Below are positions 51,508 through 58,415 of a stretch of DNA of 58,415 nt, piece by piece. Made by a program: the position numbers and the translations under genes. The stretch comes from JAFMKE01 sp964655225 (GTDB taxonomy: Bacteria > Bacteroidota > Bacteroidia > Chitinophagales > UBA8649), in the NCBI GenBank assembly GCA_964655225.1, contig CAZZMB010000009.1, positions 1 through 58,415 on the forward strand, written 5' to 3'. Every line of letters starts with the position of its first letter. Positions within the stretch are counted from its first letter, which is position 1. Below the pieces are notes generated by a model, which was not told where the DNA came from, did no database searches, and was given only the letters and a program-made list of their open reading frames with translations.

Positions 51508-52362
51508 ATGTATAAACGTTTACTTGCTGTTGTTTTGGTTTCTACTATCTCTCTCGGAGTATTTAGAAGCATCTCTTATTCCAATAGAAATTTTGCTCCC
51601 GTAGCCAATACCAATGCTCCCGGTGAAAATTCTTGCGCTAAATCTGGTTGCCACAGTACTTTTGGTCTCCAAGAAAATTTAGAAGACCGGTTAAGCGTTT
51701 TGGTCGATGGAGCCAATATGGACGCTAATTTTGAGTATAGTCCCGGAAGCACCTACAATATGCAATTATCTATTCAAAATCCAAAAGCGCGCAATGGCTT
51801 TTCATTGACGGTCTTAAACCAGGCTGGCGAAATGGCCGGGAATTTGTCGACTAGTTCAAATGATGCACAGGTCAATAATGGTCCTGGCGGAAAAAAATAT
51901 GTGGGTCATACAAACTCCTTAGGGGTCAGTTCATGGGATTTTGAATGGACAGCTCCTTCAGACTCACAAGTGTTAACAGTATTTAGTATCGCTAATCTCA
52001 GCAATAACAATGGATTTGTAACTGGCGATTCTGTTCTCACCAAAACATTTACGTTTACCGCAATGGCAGATACGACTAGCGATACAACAGCTACTGGAAT
52101 TCGTTCCAATCTTTTGAGTAATTCTATTGAAGTGATAAGTCCTTTATCAGTTAATGGAGTCGTCTTTAATATTGATGTGCTGGATGCCAATTATTTTGAT
52201 TTTGCAATCTACAACTCCATAGGACAGCTCATGGAAAATGAAAATTTCTTCCTTCATGGAGGAAAGCAGCAATTAAGCATACCATTTGTTGGCGAGAAAG
52301 GGATTTATTTCTTACGAGTGATAAGTGAAGGCAAAGAAAGCATACACCGTTTCGTTAATTAA
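51508..52362 (+). CDS. Choice-of-anchor-V protein with T9SS sorting domain
   Basis: 284 aa. Signal peptide (1-22), then ANTNAPGENSCAKSGCHS, the conserved opening of choice-of-anchor-V/reelin-like domains in Bacteroidota, with a Cys-x4-Cys-His motif (C43, C48, H49) reminiscent of, but longer than, a haem c CxxCH. A beta-sandwich of about 150 residues and a Thr/Asp-rich linker follow. The last 85 residues end GIYFLRVISEGKESIHRFVN, a short T9SS sorting domain lacking the usual PNP. Exported by T9SS; function unknown. Its stop overlaps the next ATG (TAATG). Confidence 0.85.
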   Translation: MYKRLLAVVLVSTISLGVFRSISYSNRNFAPVANTNAPGENSCAKSGCHSTFGLQENLEDRLSVLVDGANMDANFEYSPGSTYNMQLSIQNPKARNGFSLTVLNQAGEMAGNLSTSSNDAQVNNGPGGKKYVGHTNSLGVSSWDFEWTAPSDSQVLTVFSIANLSNNNGFVTGDSVLTKTFTFTAMADTTSDTTATGIRSNLLSNSIEVISPLSVNGVVFNIDVLDANYFDFAIYNSIGQLMENENFFLHGGKQQLSIPFVGEKGIYFLRVISEGKESIHRFVN

Positions 52363-52787
52363 TGGAAATTATCTTTAAGATATTAAATGCCAGCATTATT
52401 CCTTTTTGGATTTTGCTGGCATTTTTTGTAAAAAGTAAACTCACCCAACGCTTGCTTTTTACACATTTTATCCATTTAGCTTTATCAGTATTTTATCTGG
52501 TGTTTATTATTTGGGGGATGTTTGAAAATGCCGGAGATGATGTGGGCATGGATAGTATGCAACACCTTCGTAATGGCTTCTTGAATGATAAAGTATTGCT
52601 CGCAGCTTGGGCACATTACTTAATATTTGACTTATTCGTAGGCACATGGATTGCTAAAAAATGCTTGGAAGAAAACATCACGAATTGGATTAAATGGCCC
52701 TCTTTATTTTTAACATTAATGCTTGGACCGGTTGGATTTTTGTTATTCAGTATACTAAGAAAAAATATTAATAAGAATAAAGTGTAA
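52362..52787 (+). CDS. ABA4-like (DUF4281) membrane protein
   Basis: 141 aa, four membrane spans. The LLAAWAHYLIFDLFVGTWIAKK segment (about 80-101) and the late LGPVGFLLF identify the ABA4-like family, named after the plant protein needed for neoxanthin formation. In bacteria the role is unknown; a link to carotenoid or membrane lipid chemistry is only a guess. Start at ATG 52362 overlaps the preceding stop by one base. Confidence 0.87.
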   Translation: MEIIFKILNASIIPFWILLAFFVKSKLTQRLLFTHFIHLALSVFYLVFIIWGMFENAGDDVGMDSMQHLRNGFLNDKVLLAAWAHYLIFDLFVGTWIAKKCLEENITNWIKWPSLFLTLMLGPVGFLLFSILRKNINKNKV

Positions 52788-52838
52788 AGCTTCTAGTATG
52801 GGTAGTTTACCTCAGGTAATATCAACAAATACTTGTTA

Positions 52839-53630
52839 CTAGGTGCTTAGAAATGGCACAAAAACAGGTGTTTCTTTTTTATATTGCTCATAAGCAGCAT
52901 CCCCTTCTTTTGCTTTTTCGAGCATAGGAACTCCGGATACATATCGGAGCAGAATAGTAATTGTTAGCGCACTTATTAGGCCATAAACAAAGGATACTTC
53001 TGACCAAGTAAAAAAGGCGATACCCCACCAATAGAGCGCTTCACCAAAGTAATTGGGGTGTCTGCTATAACTCCACATACCAGTTTTCATTAAGCCATTT
53101 GGATTCTTTTTTTTGAAAACACTCTTTTGAAAATCAGCGATACTTTCTATGAAAAGACCGAGTAGCGAAATTAGTCCACCTAGCCATCTTGTAGCCTGCG
53201 CATCTATGGGACTTTGCAAAGTGGAAGGAGTTAAAGAGGCATTTACTCTAATCATATAGGCAATAATAGGTAAAGCAATAAGAAACATGAAGAATCCTTG
53301 CAGGAGGTATATTTGTAAAAAGCTTCTCCACCATTCGGTTTTACCCCATTCTTTTCGCCAATTTTGGTATCGAAAATCCTCTGCTTTCCCATAATTCTTA
53401 ACTAGAATATGAACGCTTAATCGCACGGCCCAGAGGCAAACGATAAATAATAAAACAAGCTTGCCCGTATTGAATTGACTTGAACGTAATGCAAAAAACA
53501 AGGATATGATTGCAAATCCTAATCCCCAGAAAACGTCCATGAAGTCATTGCGTTTTAATAATCGAGACAATATATACATTGAGCTGACACATGCAAGAGC
53601 AAGTAGGATTGATTCTAACCAAGGATTCAT
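52839..53630 (-). CDS. DUF1295 membrane protein (steroid 5-alpha-reductase-like)
   Basis: 263 aa with about seven membrane spans. The conserved C-terminal WSYSRHPNYFGEALYWWGIAFF and the following EKAKEGDAAYEQYKKETPVFVPF identify DUF1295, in the steroid reductase/isoprenylcysteine methyltransferase superfamily. These residues form the cofactor pocket (NADPH or SAM) in relatives. Reaction not known. It is convergent with the ABA4-like gene and divergent from the LpxH-like gene. Confidence 0.9.
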   Translation of the reverse strand: MNPWLESILLALACVSSMYILSRLLKRNDFMDVFWGLGFAIISLFFALRSSQFNTGKLVLLFIVCLWAVRLSVHILVKNYGKAEDFRYQNWRKEWGKTEWWRSFLQIYLLQGFFMFLIALPIIAYMIRVNASLTPSTLQSPIDAQATRWLGGLISLLGLFIESIADFQKSVFKKKNPNGLMKTGMWSYSRHPNYFGEALYWWGIAFFTWSEVSFVYGLISALTITILLRYVSGVPMLEKAKEGDAAYEQYKKETPVFVPFLST

Positions 53631-53721
53631 TGATAACTTTTGTTCAAGGTAAACAAACTTTTTGATATCACTTTGGTGTTATTAATTTAGATTTTATGAA
53701 GTATCTTTAAGAATACCAATC

Positions 53722-54552
53722 ATGGCAAGGGAAATAGACATATTAGTTTTATCTGACTTACACCTAGGCACAAATCAGTGCAGAGCGGGAAGATTGTATA
53801 AATACCTTAAATCGGTTAAACCTAAGATGTTGATTTTAAACGGGGATATCATTGATATATGGTTGCTGGATTTTAAAAAATGGCCGAAAAAACATACCAA
53901 AGTTTTGGCTTATATATTTAACTTAATGACTGCTAATATTCCAATTTATTACTTACCCGGCAACCATGACGACCACTTGAAGCAGTTTGATGGCTTATCA
54001 TTTAATAATTTCAAAATTCAGAATGAGCTTATTTTGGACTTGGATGGTCGAAAGACTTGGTTTATGCATGGAGATAAGCATGATAAATCGGTTAATGGGA
54101 CAAAACGGGATCTAGCCATTCAAGCAGGCAAAGCATTTGATTCTTTTGTCGGATTCAATCGATTTATCAATGGCTGGGAAAATTTTTTAGGCGTAAAAGA
54201 CAGAACAAATTTTTCAAAATCATTAAAGGATAGAACAAAGTCTGCGATTAAGAAAAATAATGATTTTGAACAGCAATATATCGAAGAAGCTGCTTTGAAT
54301 AAAGTAGATACTTTAGTTTGCGGTCATGTTCACCAACCTGGAATGACTAAGGTAAGTGCTATGCAAAACAAAAGGCATGTAGATTATTTAAATAGTGGGG
54401 ACTGGACTGAAAACTGTACATCCTTGGAATATGTGGATGGGAAATGGACGCTTTATCGTTATCGGTATAATTACACCAAACATGAATCTGTGCTCAAGAA
54501 TGTGCGATTTACTCAAAGTGATATTTACCCCTTCCTGGAGAAGCAGGATTAA
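53722..54552 (+). CDS. UDP-2,3-diacylglucosamine diphosphatase-like metallophosphoesterase (LpxH type)
   Basis: 276 aa calcineurin-like phosphoesterase. Metal-ligand blocks: LSDLHLG (Asp12, His14), LNGDIIDIW, LPGNHDDHLK, FMHGDKHD and CGHVHQPGM, all in order. LpxH releases UMP from UDP-diacylglucosamine in lipid A synthesis; the GNHDxHL…HGDxHD…GHxHxP set matches the LpxH/LpxI-replacing group of Bacteroidota. No other lpx gene is in the window, so the specific substrate is inferred. A -7-like TATCTTTA lies 13 nt before the ATG. Confidence 0.88.
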   Translation: MAREIDILVLSDLHLGTNQCRAGRLYKYLKSVKPKMLILNGDIIDIWLLDFKKWPKKHTKVLAYIFNLMTANIPIYYLPGNHDDHLKQFDGLSFNNFKIQNELILDLDGRKTWFMHGDKHDKSVNGTKRDLAIQAGKAFDSFVGFNRFINGWENFLGVKDRTNFSKSLKDRTKSAIKKNNDFEQQYIEEAALNKVDTLVCGHVHQPGMTKVSAMQNKRHVDYLNSGDWTENCTSLEYVDGKWTLYRYRYNYTKHESVLKNVRFTQSDIYPFLEKQD

Positions 54553-54620
54553 TGTTGCCAGTCAATGTAATGATGGGTTAACTCAGTCGCCTGAGTAAGA
54601 ATTAAGTCCTACCTGCCAAT

Positions 54621-54657
54621 AAAAAAGACCATTTCGTATGATGAAATGGTCTTTTTT
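54621..54657. terminator. Bidirectional intrinsic terminator
   Basis: AAAAAAGACCATTTC (54621-54635) pairs perfectly with GAAATGGTCTTTTTT (54643-54657), 15 bp around a 7-nt loop, with T runs both ways. It separates the convergent LpxH-like gene and the ECF sigma gene. Confidence 0.92.
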
Positions 54658-54675
54658 ATTTCTTAAGCTGTATTC

Positions 54676-55251
54676 TTAAAGTTGAATTTGTTTTTCCTCT
54701 ATAACCTTTCTAAGGTTGATGAGGGAATAACGCATTCTGCCAAGAGCGGTATTAATGCTTACCCCAGTCAATTCTGCAATTTCCTTGAAGCTAAAGTCGT
54801 AGTAATGCCTCAAAAGAACAACTTCTTTTTGCTCTTCTGGCAGCTCCTCTAAAAGTTTCCTTACTTTATCTTTAGACTGATCACCCATCATTAATTGTTC
54901 TGGACTCTCCTGACTTAATGGTAAAATATCAAAAATGTCGAACCCTTCTGTATTAACTACTTTTGGACTGCGTTTTGTTTTGCGGTAATGGTCAATACAA
55001 ATATTATAGGAGATGCGCATAACCCACGGTAAGAACTTACCTTCTTCTTTATATTTACCAGCCTTCAATTTATTAATAACCTTGATGAAAGTGTCCTGAA
55101 AAAGATCTTCAGCGAGGTAACGGTCTTTTGTGAAAATAATGATGGAGGTGAAAACTTTTTCCTTGTGACGAGTGATTAGATGCTCTAAAGCATTTTCACT
55201 TCCAGTTAGGTACTCCCTAACTAATTCTTGATCTGTTTTGATTTTGCGCAT
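54676..55251 (-). CDS. ECF RNA polymerase sigma factor with hairpin leader
   Basis: 191 aa. Region 2: ALEHLITRHKEKVFTSIIIFTKDRYLAEDLFQDTFIKVINKL and FLPWVMRISYNICIDHYRK; region 4 (about 125-185): EEQKEVVLLRHYYDFSFKEIAELTGVSINTALGRMRYSLINLRK. No anti-sigma gene is adjacent (the upstream neighbour is divergent uvrA), so its control is not by the usual pair. A 12-bp perfect inverted repeat ends exactly at the base before its ATG. It ends at a strong terminator. Confidence 0.94.
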   Translation of the reverse strand: MRKIKTDQELVREYLTGSENALEHLITRHKEKVFTSIIIFTKDRYLAEDLFQDTFIKVINKLKAGKYKEEGKFLPWVMRISYNICIDHYRKTKRSPKVVNTEGFDIFDILPLSQESPEQLMMGDQSKDKVRKLLEELPEEQKEVVLLRHYYDFSFKEIAELTGVSINTALGRMRYSLINLRKVIEEKQIQL

Positions 55252-55299
55252 AACTTTACTTTTACGTGATGAGTAATAATATAATTAAAAAGTAAAGTT
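55252..55299 (-). promoter_or_regulatory. Inverted repeat abutting the ECF sigma start codon
   Basis: On the minus strand AACTTTACTTTT (55299-55288), a 24-nt spacer and AAAAGTAAAGTT (55263-55252) form a perfect 12-bp dyad whose last base touches ATG 55251. As RNA it would fold a stem blocking the initiation region; as DNA it could be an operator. It is the largest perfect dyad I noticed that is not a terminator. Confidence 0.6.
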
Positions 55300-55477
55300 T
55301 TATTCTATACGCTAAGGTTTGGATTCGTTTTAAAATTTACAAAGAATGTGCCAATACATAATAACCGACGCTTTCTTGTCTTTGTATTGTAATAATAAAA
55401 AAAATATTTGGAATTCATACCAATTACAAATTATAATTTCACGATTTTTGCAAAAAAATGGGTTTAAAATCTAAAAT

Positions 55478-58249
55478 TTGCTGAAAAAAACCAAAAATAC
55501 GAGTATTCAAATAAAGGGTGCAAACGTCCATAATTTGAAAAATCTAAGTGTAGATATTCCTAAAAATAAGTTGATTGTAGTTACTGGAGTGAGTGGCTCT
55601 GGAAAAACATCCCTGTGCATAGATACATTATTTGCTGAAGGTCAAAGACGTTATGTGGAAAGTCTTTCGAGTTATGCAAGGCAGTTTTTGAGTAGAATGA
55701 ACAAACCAGAAGTAGAGTATATCAAAGGTTTGTGCCCAGCAATAGCAATTGACCAAAAAGTGCCTGGTGGAAATACGCGCGCCAGTGTTGGCTCATTAAC
55801 TGAGATATACGATTATTTAAGAGTCCTTTTCGCTCGATTGGGCAAAACATACTCACCAATTTCAGGCAATATAGTAAAAAAAGACACGATTGAAGATGTA
55901 GTTAAATGGATTAGTCAATTGGAAGAGGAGGCTAAGATTTTAATTACTTATCCTCTCAAAGTCAAAGGAAAGTGGAAATCCGCTATGGATTTACTTCTTC
56001 AAAAAGGCTTGATTCGTATTGAAATTGACGGGGCAGTTCTTAAAATTGAACAAATACTGGATGAAGATCGATTTAAAGAGGCTGATTTAAACGTAGTTGT
56101 TGATCGCCTGGTCCTTAAGCATGAGGATGAGGATTTGAAGGGCAGATTATCCGATTCTATTCAAACTGCTTTTTTTGAAAGCCATGGGGATTGCTCGATA
56201 CAAATTATAAATGGCGAAAAGAAAAGCTTTAATAATCGTTTTGAGGCGGATGGTTTACTATTTGAAGAACCTAATATCCATTATTTCAACTTTAATAGTC
56301 CATTTGGAGCATGTCCTGCTTGTGAGGGACACGGTACGGTTATCGGTATTGATGAGGATTTAGTAATACCCAATAAAAAGCTATCCATTTTTGAGGATGC
56401 AGTTGTTTGTTGGAGAGGTGAAAAGATGAGCTATTATAAAAAGGAGCTCATACGAGAAGCTGTAAAGTTTGATTTCCCTATTCACAAGCCAATTCAAGAG
56501 CTTTCTAAAAAGCAATATAATTTACTTTGGTCAGGCAATAAGCATTTTGAGGGCTTACATACCTTCTTTAAAATGTTGGAGCAAAATTCTTATAAAATTC
56601 AATATAGGGTCATGTTGTCTCGCTATAGAGGAAAGACTCAATGTAAGTCTTGCGGTGGAATGCGGCTAAAAAAAGAAACATCTTATGTAAAGGTGGCGGG
56701 TAAAAGTATTATAGAGATGCTGGCTATGCCCTTGAGTGATTTGAAAGATTTCTTTGATAATATCTCCTTGAACGCTTATGAGCAAGAAGTTTCAAAAAGG
56801 ATTCTTTTTGAAATAGATAATCGATTAGGTATTTTGAATAAAATGAGCCTGGGTTATTTATCTTTAAATAGAATGGCAAACACATTGTCTGGTGGGGAAG
56901 CTCAGCGAATCAAGCTAACGAGAAGTTTGGGAAGTAACCTGACCGCTTCGATGTACATATTGGATGAGCCTAGTATTGGGTTGCATCCAAAAGATACGCT
57001 GAATTTGATAGAGGTCTTGCGGGAGCTCCGGGATTTAGGGAACACCATTGTGGTCATTGAGCATGATGAAGATGTTATTAAGTCTGCGGATTACCTGATT
57101 GATATTGGCCCAAATGCAGGGCGATTTGGGGGTGAAGTAGTTTTTGCTGGAGATCCTGAAGAACTTGAAAATTCTCAAACACTAACAGCACAATACTTAA
57201 GAGAGGAAAGAACAATTGCCTTGCCAAAGCACAGAAGAAAAGCAGTCAATCATATTTATTTGAAAGGAGCTAATCATTTTGATTTAAAGAATGTAGACAT
57301 TACTATACCGCTTCAATCTTTAACCGTAGTCGCTGGTGTTAGTGGTTCGGGAAAGACCACATTGATTAAAAAAGTATTGTGTCCTGCGTTGCATCGATAT
57401 TGGAATGGACAAGGTGAACGTCCTGGAGAATTTGATTCCTTGGAAGGAGATTTAAGAGCAGTTAAACATTTGGAATTAATTGATCAAAATCCATTGGGTA
57501 GAAGTAGTCGATCTAATCCGGTCACTTATACGAAAGCCTATGACCATATTCGCGATCTGTTTGCGAAGCAGACTCTAGCAAAAATAAGAGGATATAGAGC
57601 AAAAGAATTTTCATTTAATGTGGAAGGTGGTAGATGCGAAGAATGCAAAGGAGATGGAATAGTTGTTGTTGAAATGCAGTTTTTGGCAGATGTAGAGCTG
57701 GAGTGTGAATCTTGTAAAGGACGCAGATTTAAAGATGAAATACTGGAGGTGAGGTACCAAGATAAGAATATCCACGAGGTACTTGAAATGAGCATAGAGG
57801 AGTCTCTTAAATTTTTTGAAAAGCAAAAAGATATTATTGGCAAGCTTAAAGCTTTGGATGATGTAGGCTTGGGTTATGTGAAGCTAGGACAAAGCAGCAG
57901 CACCCTATCTGGTGGTGAAGCGCAGCGATTGAAGTTGGCATCTTTTTTAACCAAAGCGCAGAATCCAGAACCCATATTATTTATATTTGATGAACCCACT
58001 ACAGGCCTTCATTTTGAAGATGTAAGTAAATTAATGAGCGCATTTAACGCTCTTATAGAAATCGGGCATACTGTGGTTATTATTGAGCATCATCCTGATG
58101 TAATGAAATGTGCGGACTGGCTAATTGAATTAGGTCCTGTAGGAGGAATTGAAGGAGGGTATAAGGTGTATGAAGGAGTTCCTGAGGGAATTTTTGAGGT
58201 AGCTAAATCTCCAACGAAAAAATATTTAAAAGAAAAATTGTATCATTAA
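55478..58249 (+). CDS. uvrA: Excinuclease ABC subunit UvrA (divergent paralogue type)
   Basis: 923 aa from TTG 55478 (MLKKTKNTSIQIKGANVHNLKNL). Two ABC ATPase halves: Walker A GVSGSGKT at 37-44 and 620-627, signature LSGGEAQR in both halves, and switch regions VIEHDEDV and VIEHHPDV. Zinc modules CPACEGHG…CKSCGG (about 280-390) and CEECKGDG…CESCKGRR (about 720-745) are present, so it should bind damaged DNA. The second conserved block reads PGGNTRASVGSLTEI rather than the more usual NPRSTVGTVTEI, which points to the second UvrA paralogue that many Bacteroidota carry. The 226-nt gap to the ECF gene holds the dyad above and no clear promoter. Confidence 0.93.
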   Translation: MLKKTKNTSIQIKGANVHNLKNLSVDIPKNKLIVVTGVSGSGKTSLCIDTLFAEGQRRYVESLSSYARQFLSRMNKPEVEYIKGLCPAIAIDQKVPGGNTRASVGSLTEIYDYLRVLFARLGKTYSPISGNIVKKDTIEDVVKWISQLEEEAKILITYPLKVKGKWKSAMDLLLQKGLIRIEIDGAVLKIEQILDEDRFKEADLNVVVDRLVLKHEDEDLKGRLSDSIQTAFFESHGDCSIQIINGEKKSFNNRFEADGLLFEEPNIHYFNFNSPFGACPACEGHGTVIGIDEDLVIPNKKLSIFEDAVVCWRGEKMSYYKKELIREAVKFDFPIHKPIQELSKKQYNLLWSGNKHFEGLHTFFKMLEQNSYKIQYRVMLSRYRGKTQCKSCGGMRLKKETSYVKVAGKSIIEMLAMPLSDLKDFFDNISLNAYEQEVSKRILFEIDNRLGILNKMSLGYLSLNRMANTLSGGEAQRIKLTRSLGSNLTASMYILDEPSIGLHPKDTLNLIEVLRELRDLGNTIVVIEHDEDVIKSADYLIDIGPNAGRFGGEVVFAGDPEELENSQTLTAQYLREERTIALPKHRRKAVNHIYLKGANHFDLKNVDITIPLQSLTVVAGVSGSGKTTLIKKVLCPALHRYWNGQGERPGEFDSLEGDLRAVKHLELIDQNPLGRSSRSNPVTYTKAYDHIRDLFAKQTLAKIRGYRAKEFSFNVEGGRCEECKGDGIVVVEMQFLADVELECESCKGRRFKDEILEVRYQDKNIHEVLEMSIEESLKFFEKQKDIIGKLKALDDVGLGYVKLGQSSSTLSGGEAQRLKLASFLTKAQNPEPILFIFDEPTTGLHFEDVSKLMSAFNALIEIGHTVVIIEHHPDVMKCADWLIELGPVGGIEGGYKVYEGVPEGIFEVAKSPTKKYLKEKLYH

Positions 58250-58296
58250 AAGATCAAAACATCAATCATTTTAGTAAGTTTTTTGGAGCTTATATG

Positions 58297-58413
58297 CTAT
58301 CCAAAGTTTCTTGTTTTCAAGGAAGTAAATGAGGCTATCCCAGATAAATAATTAGTTGCTCTCATAATTGACATCAAATCGCTTCCACCTTTTAAATTTT
58401 CGTTGAGGTCTTC
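58297..58413 (-). CDS. Possible C-terminal end of a gene entering from the right edge
   Basis: The minus strand is open for 38 codons from the window edge to TAG (58297-58299), reading …LMSIMRATNYLSGIASF…RNFG. It looks protein-like, and convergence with uvrA is plausible, but a second minus frame is also open for 20 codons, so neither can be confirmed. Confidence 0.3.
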   Translation of the reverse strand, partial: EDLNENLKGGSDLMSIMRATNYLSGIASFTSLKTRNFG

Positions 58414-58415
58414 CT

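Noticed and set aside
1..58415. Prophage, transposon or integrated element
   Set aside because: No integrase, transposase, terminal repeats or tRNA-end duplication was found; the tRNA-Cys has intact flanks and a terminator.

Overview
The window reads as an ordinary chromosomal segment of an A+T-rich marine-type Bacteroidota, most like Flavobacteriales or Cryomorphaceae relatives. The signs are: type IX secretion (T9SS) C-terminal sorting domains of both the short 'YPNP' kind and the gliding-motility-associated kind, SprB repeats, a TonB receptor with a carboxypeptidase-regulatory-like N-terminus, monomeric NADP-isocitrate dehydrogenase, DUF5683 beside parAB, TAnnTTTG promoter elements, and few Shine-Dalgarno sequences. 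I see no prophage, insertion sequence, CRISPR array or rRNA.

Layout. 1-5.8 kb: a gene tail, tRNA-Cys with its terminator, folB, glutaryl-CoA-dehydrogenase-like enzyme, then an overlapping trio aroC / dicarboxylate symporter / ureohydrolase. 5.8-9.2 kb (minus): a metal cassette of two HMA-domain proteins, a TonB receptor with a CC motif in the plug, and a small Cys-rich exported protein. 9.2-15.2 kb (minus): a T9SS cargo protein with FG-GAP-like repeats, a conserved secreted protein usually mislabelled 'asparagine synthetase B', and monomeric Icd. 15.6-25.7 kb (plus): two giant T9SS cargo adhesins (1550 and 1781 aa) with different N-terminal domains but a collinear, almost identical 500-residue C-terminal tail. 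25.7-32 kb: TPR lipoprotein, then clpB and lon separated by a strong hairpin. 32-38 kb (minus): penicillin-acylase-like amidase, apt, a ComEA-like helix-hairpin-helix protein, an alanine:cation symporter and a PhnP-like MBL hydrolase. 38-43.5 kb: DUF62 SAM hydrolase, divergent phoH, then a minus operon UPF0173-parA-parB-DUF5683-VOC. 43.5-48.2 kb: orphan peptide-binding lipoprotein, TrhA/hemolysin III, purKE, carboxylesterase. 48.2-49.6 kb: an ECF sigma / short membrane protein / periplasmic sensor operon resembling Cnr systems, preceded by a relic of a duplicated copy of itself. 49.7-54.6 kb: Mpo1-like protein, thiolase, choice-of-anchor-V T9SS protein, ABA4-like and DUF1295 membrane proteins, LpxH-like phosphoesterase. 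54.7-58.4 kb: a second ECF sigma factor with a 12-bp inverted repeat abutting its start codon, and a UvrA paralogue.

The strongest leads are (i) the 57-bp perfect repeat that marks a collapsed tandem duplication feeding into the TTG start of the first ECF sigma gene, (ii) that operon's Cnr-like architecture, (iii) the hairpin/operator at the second ECF gene, (iv) the twin adhesins with a shared tail, (v) the terminator-like hairpin 20 nt ahead of lon, and (vi) several -7 elements placed so close to ATG that the transcripts would be leaderless. Everything is read by eye; family names come from motif recognition, not from searches.
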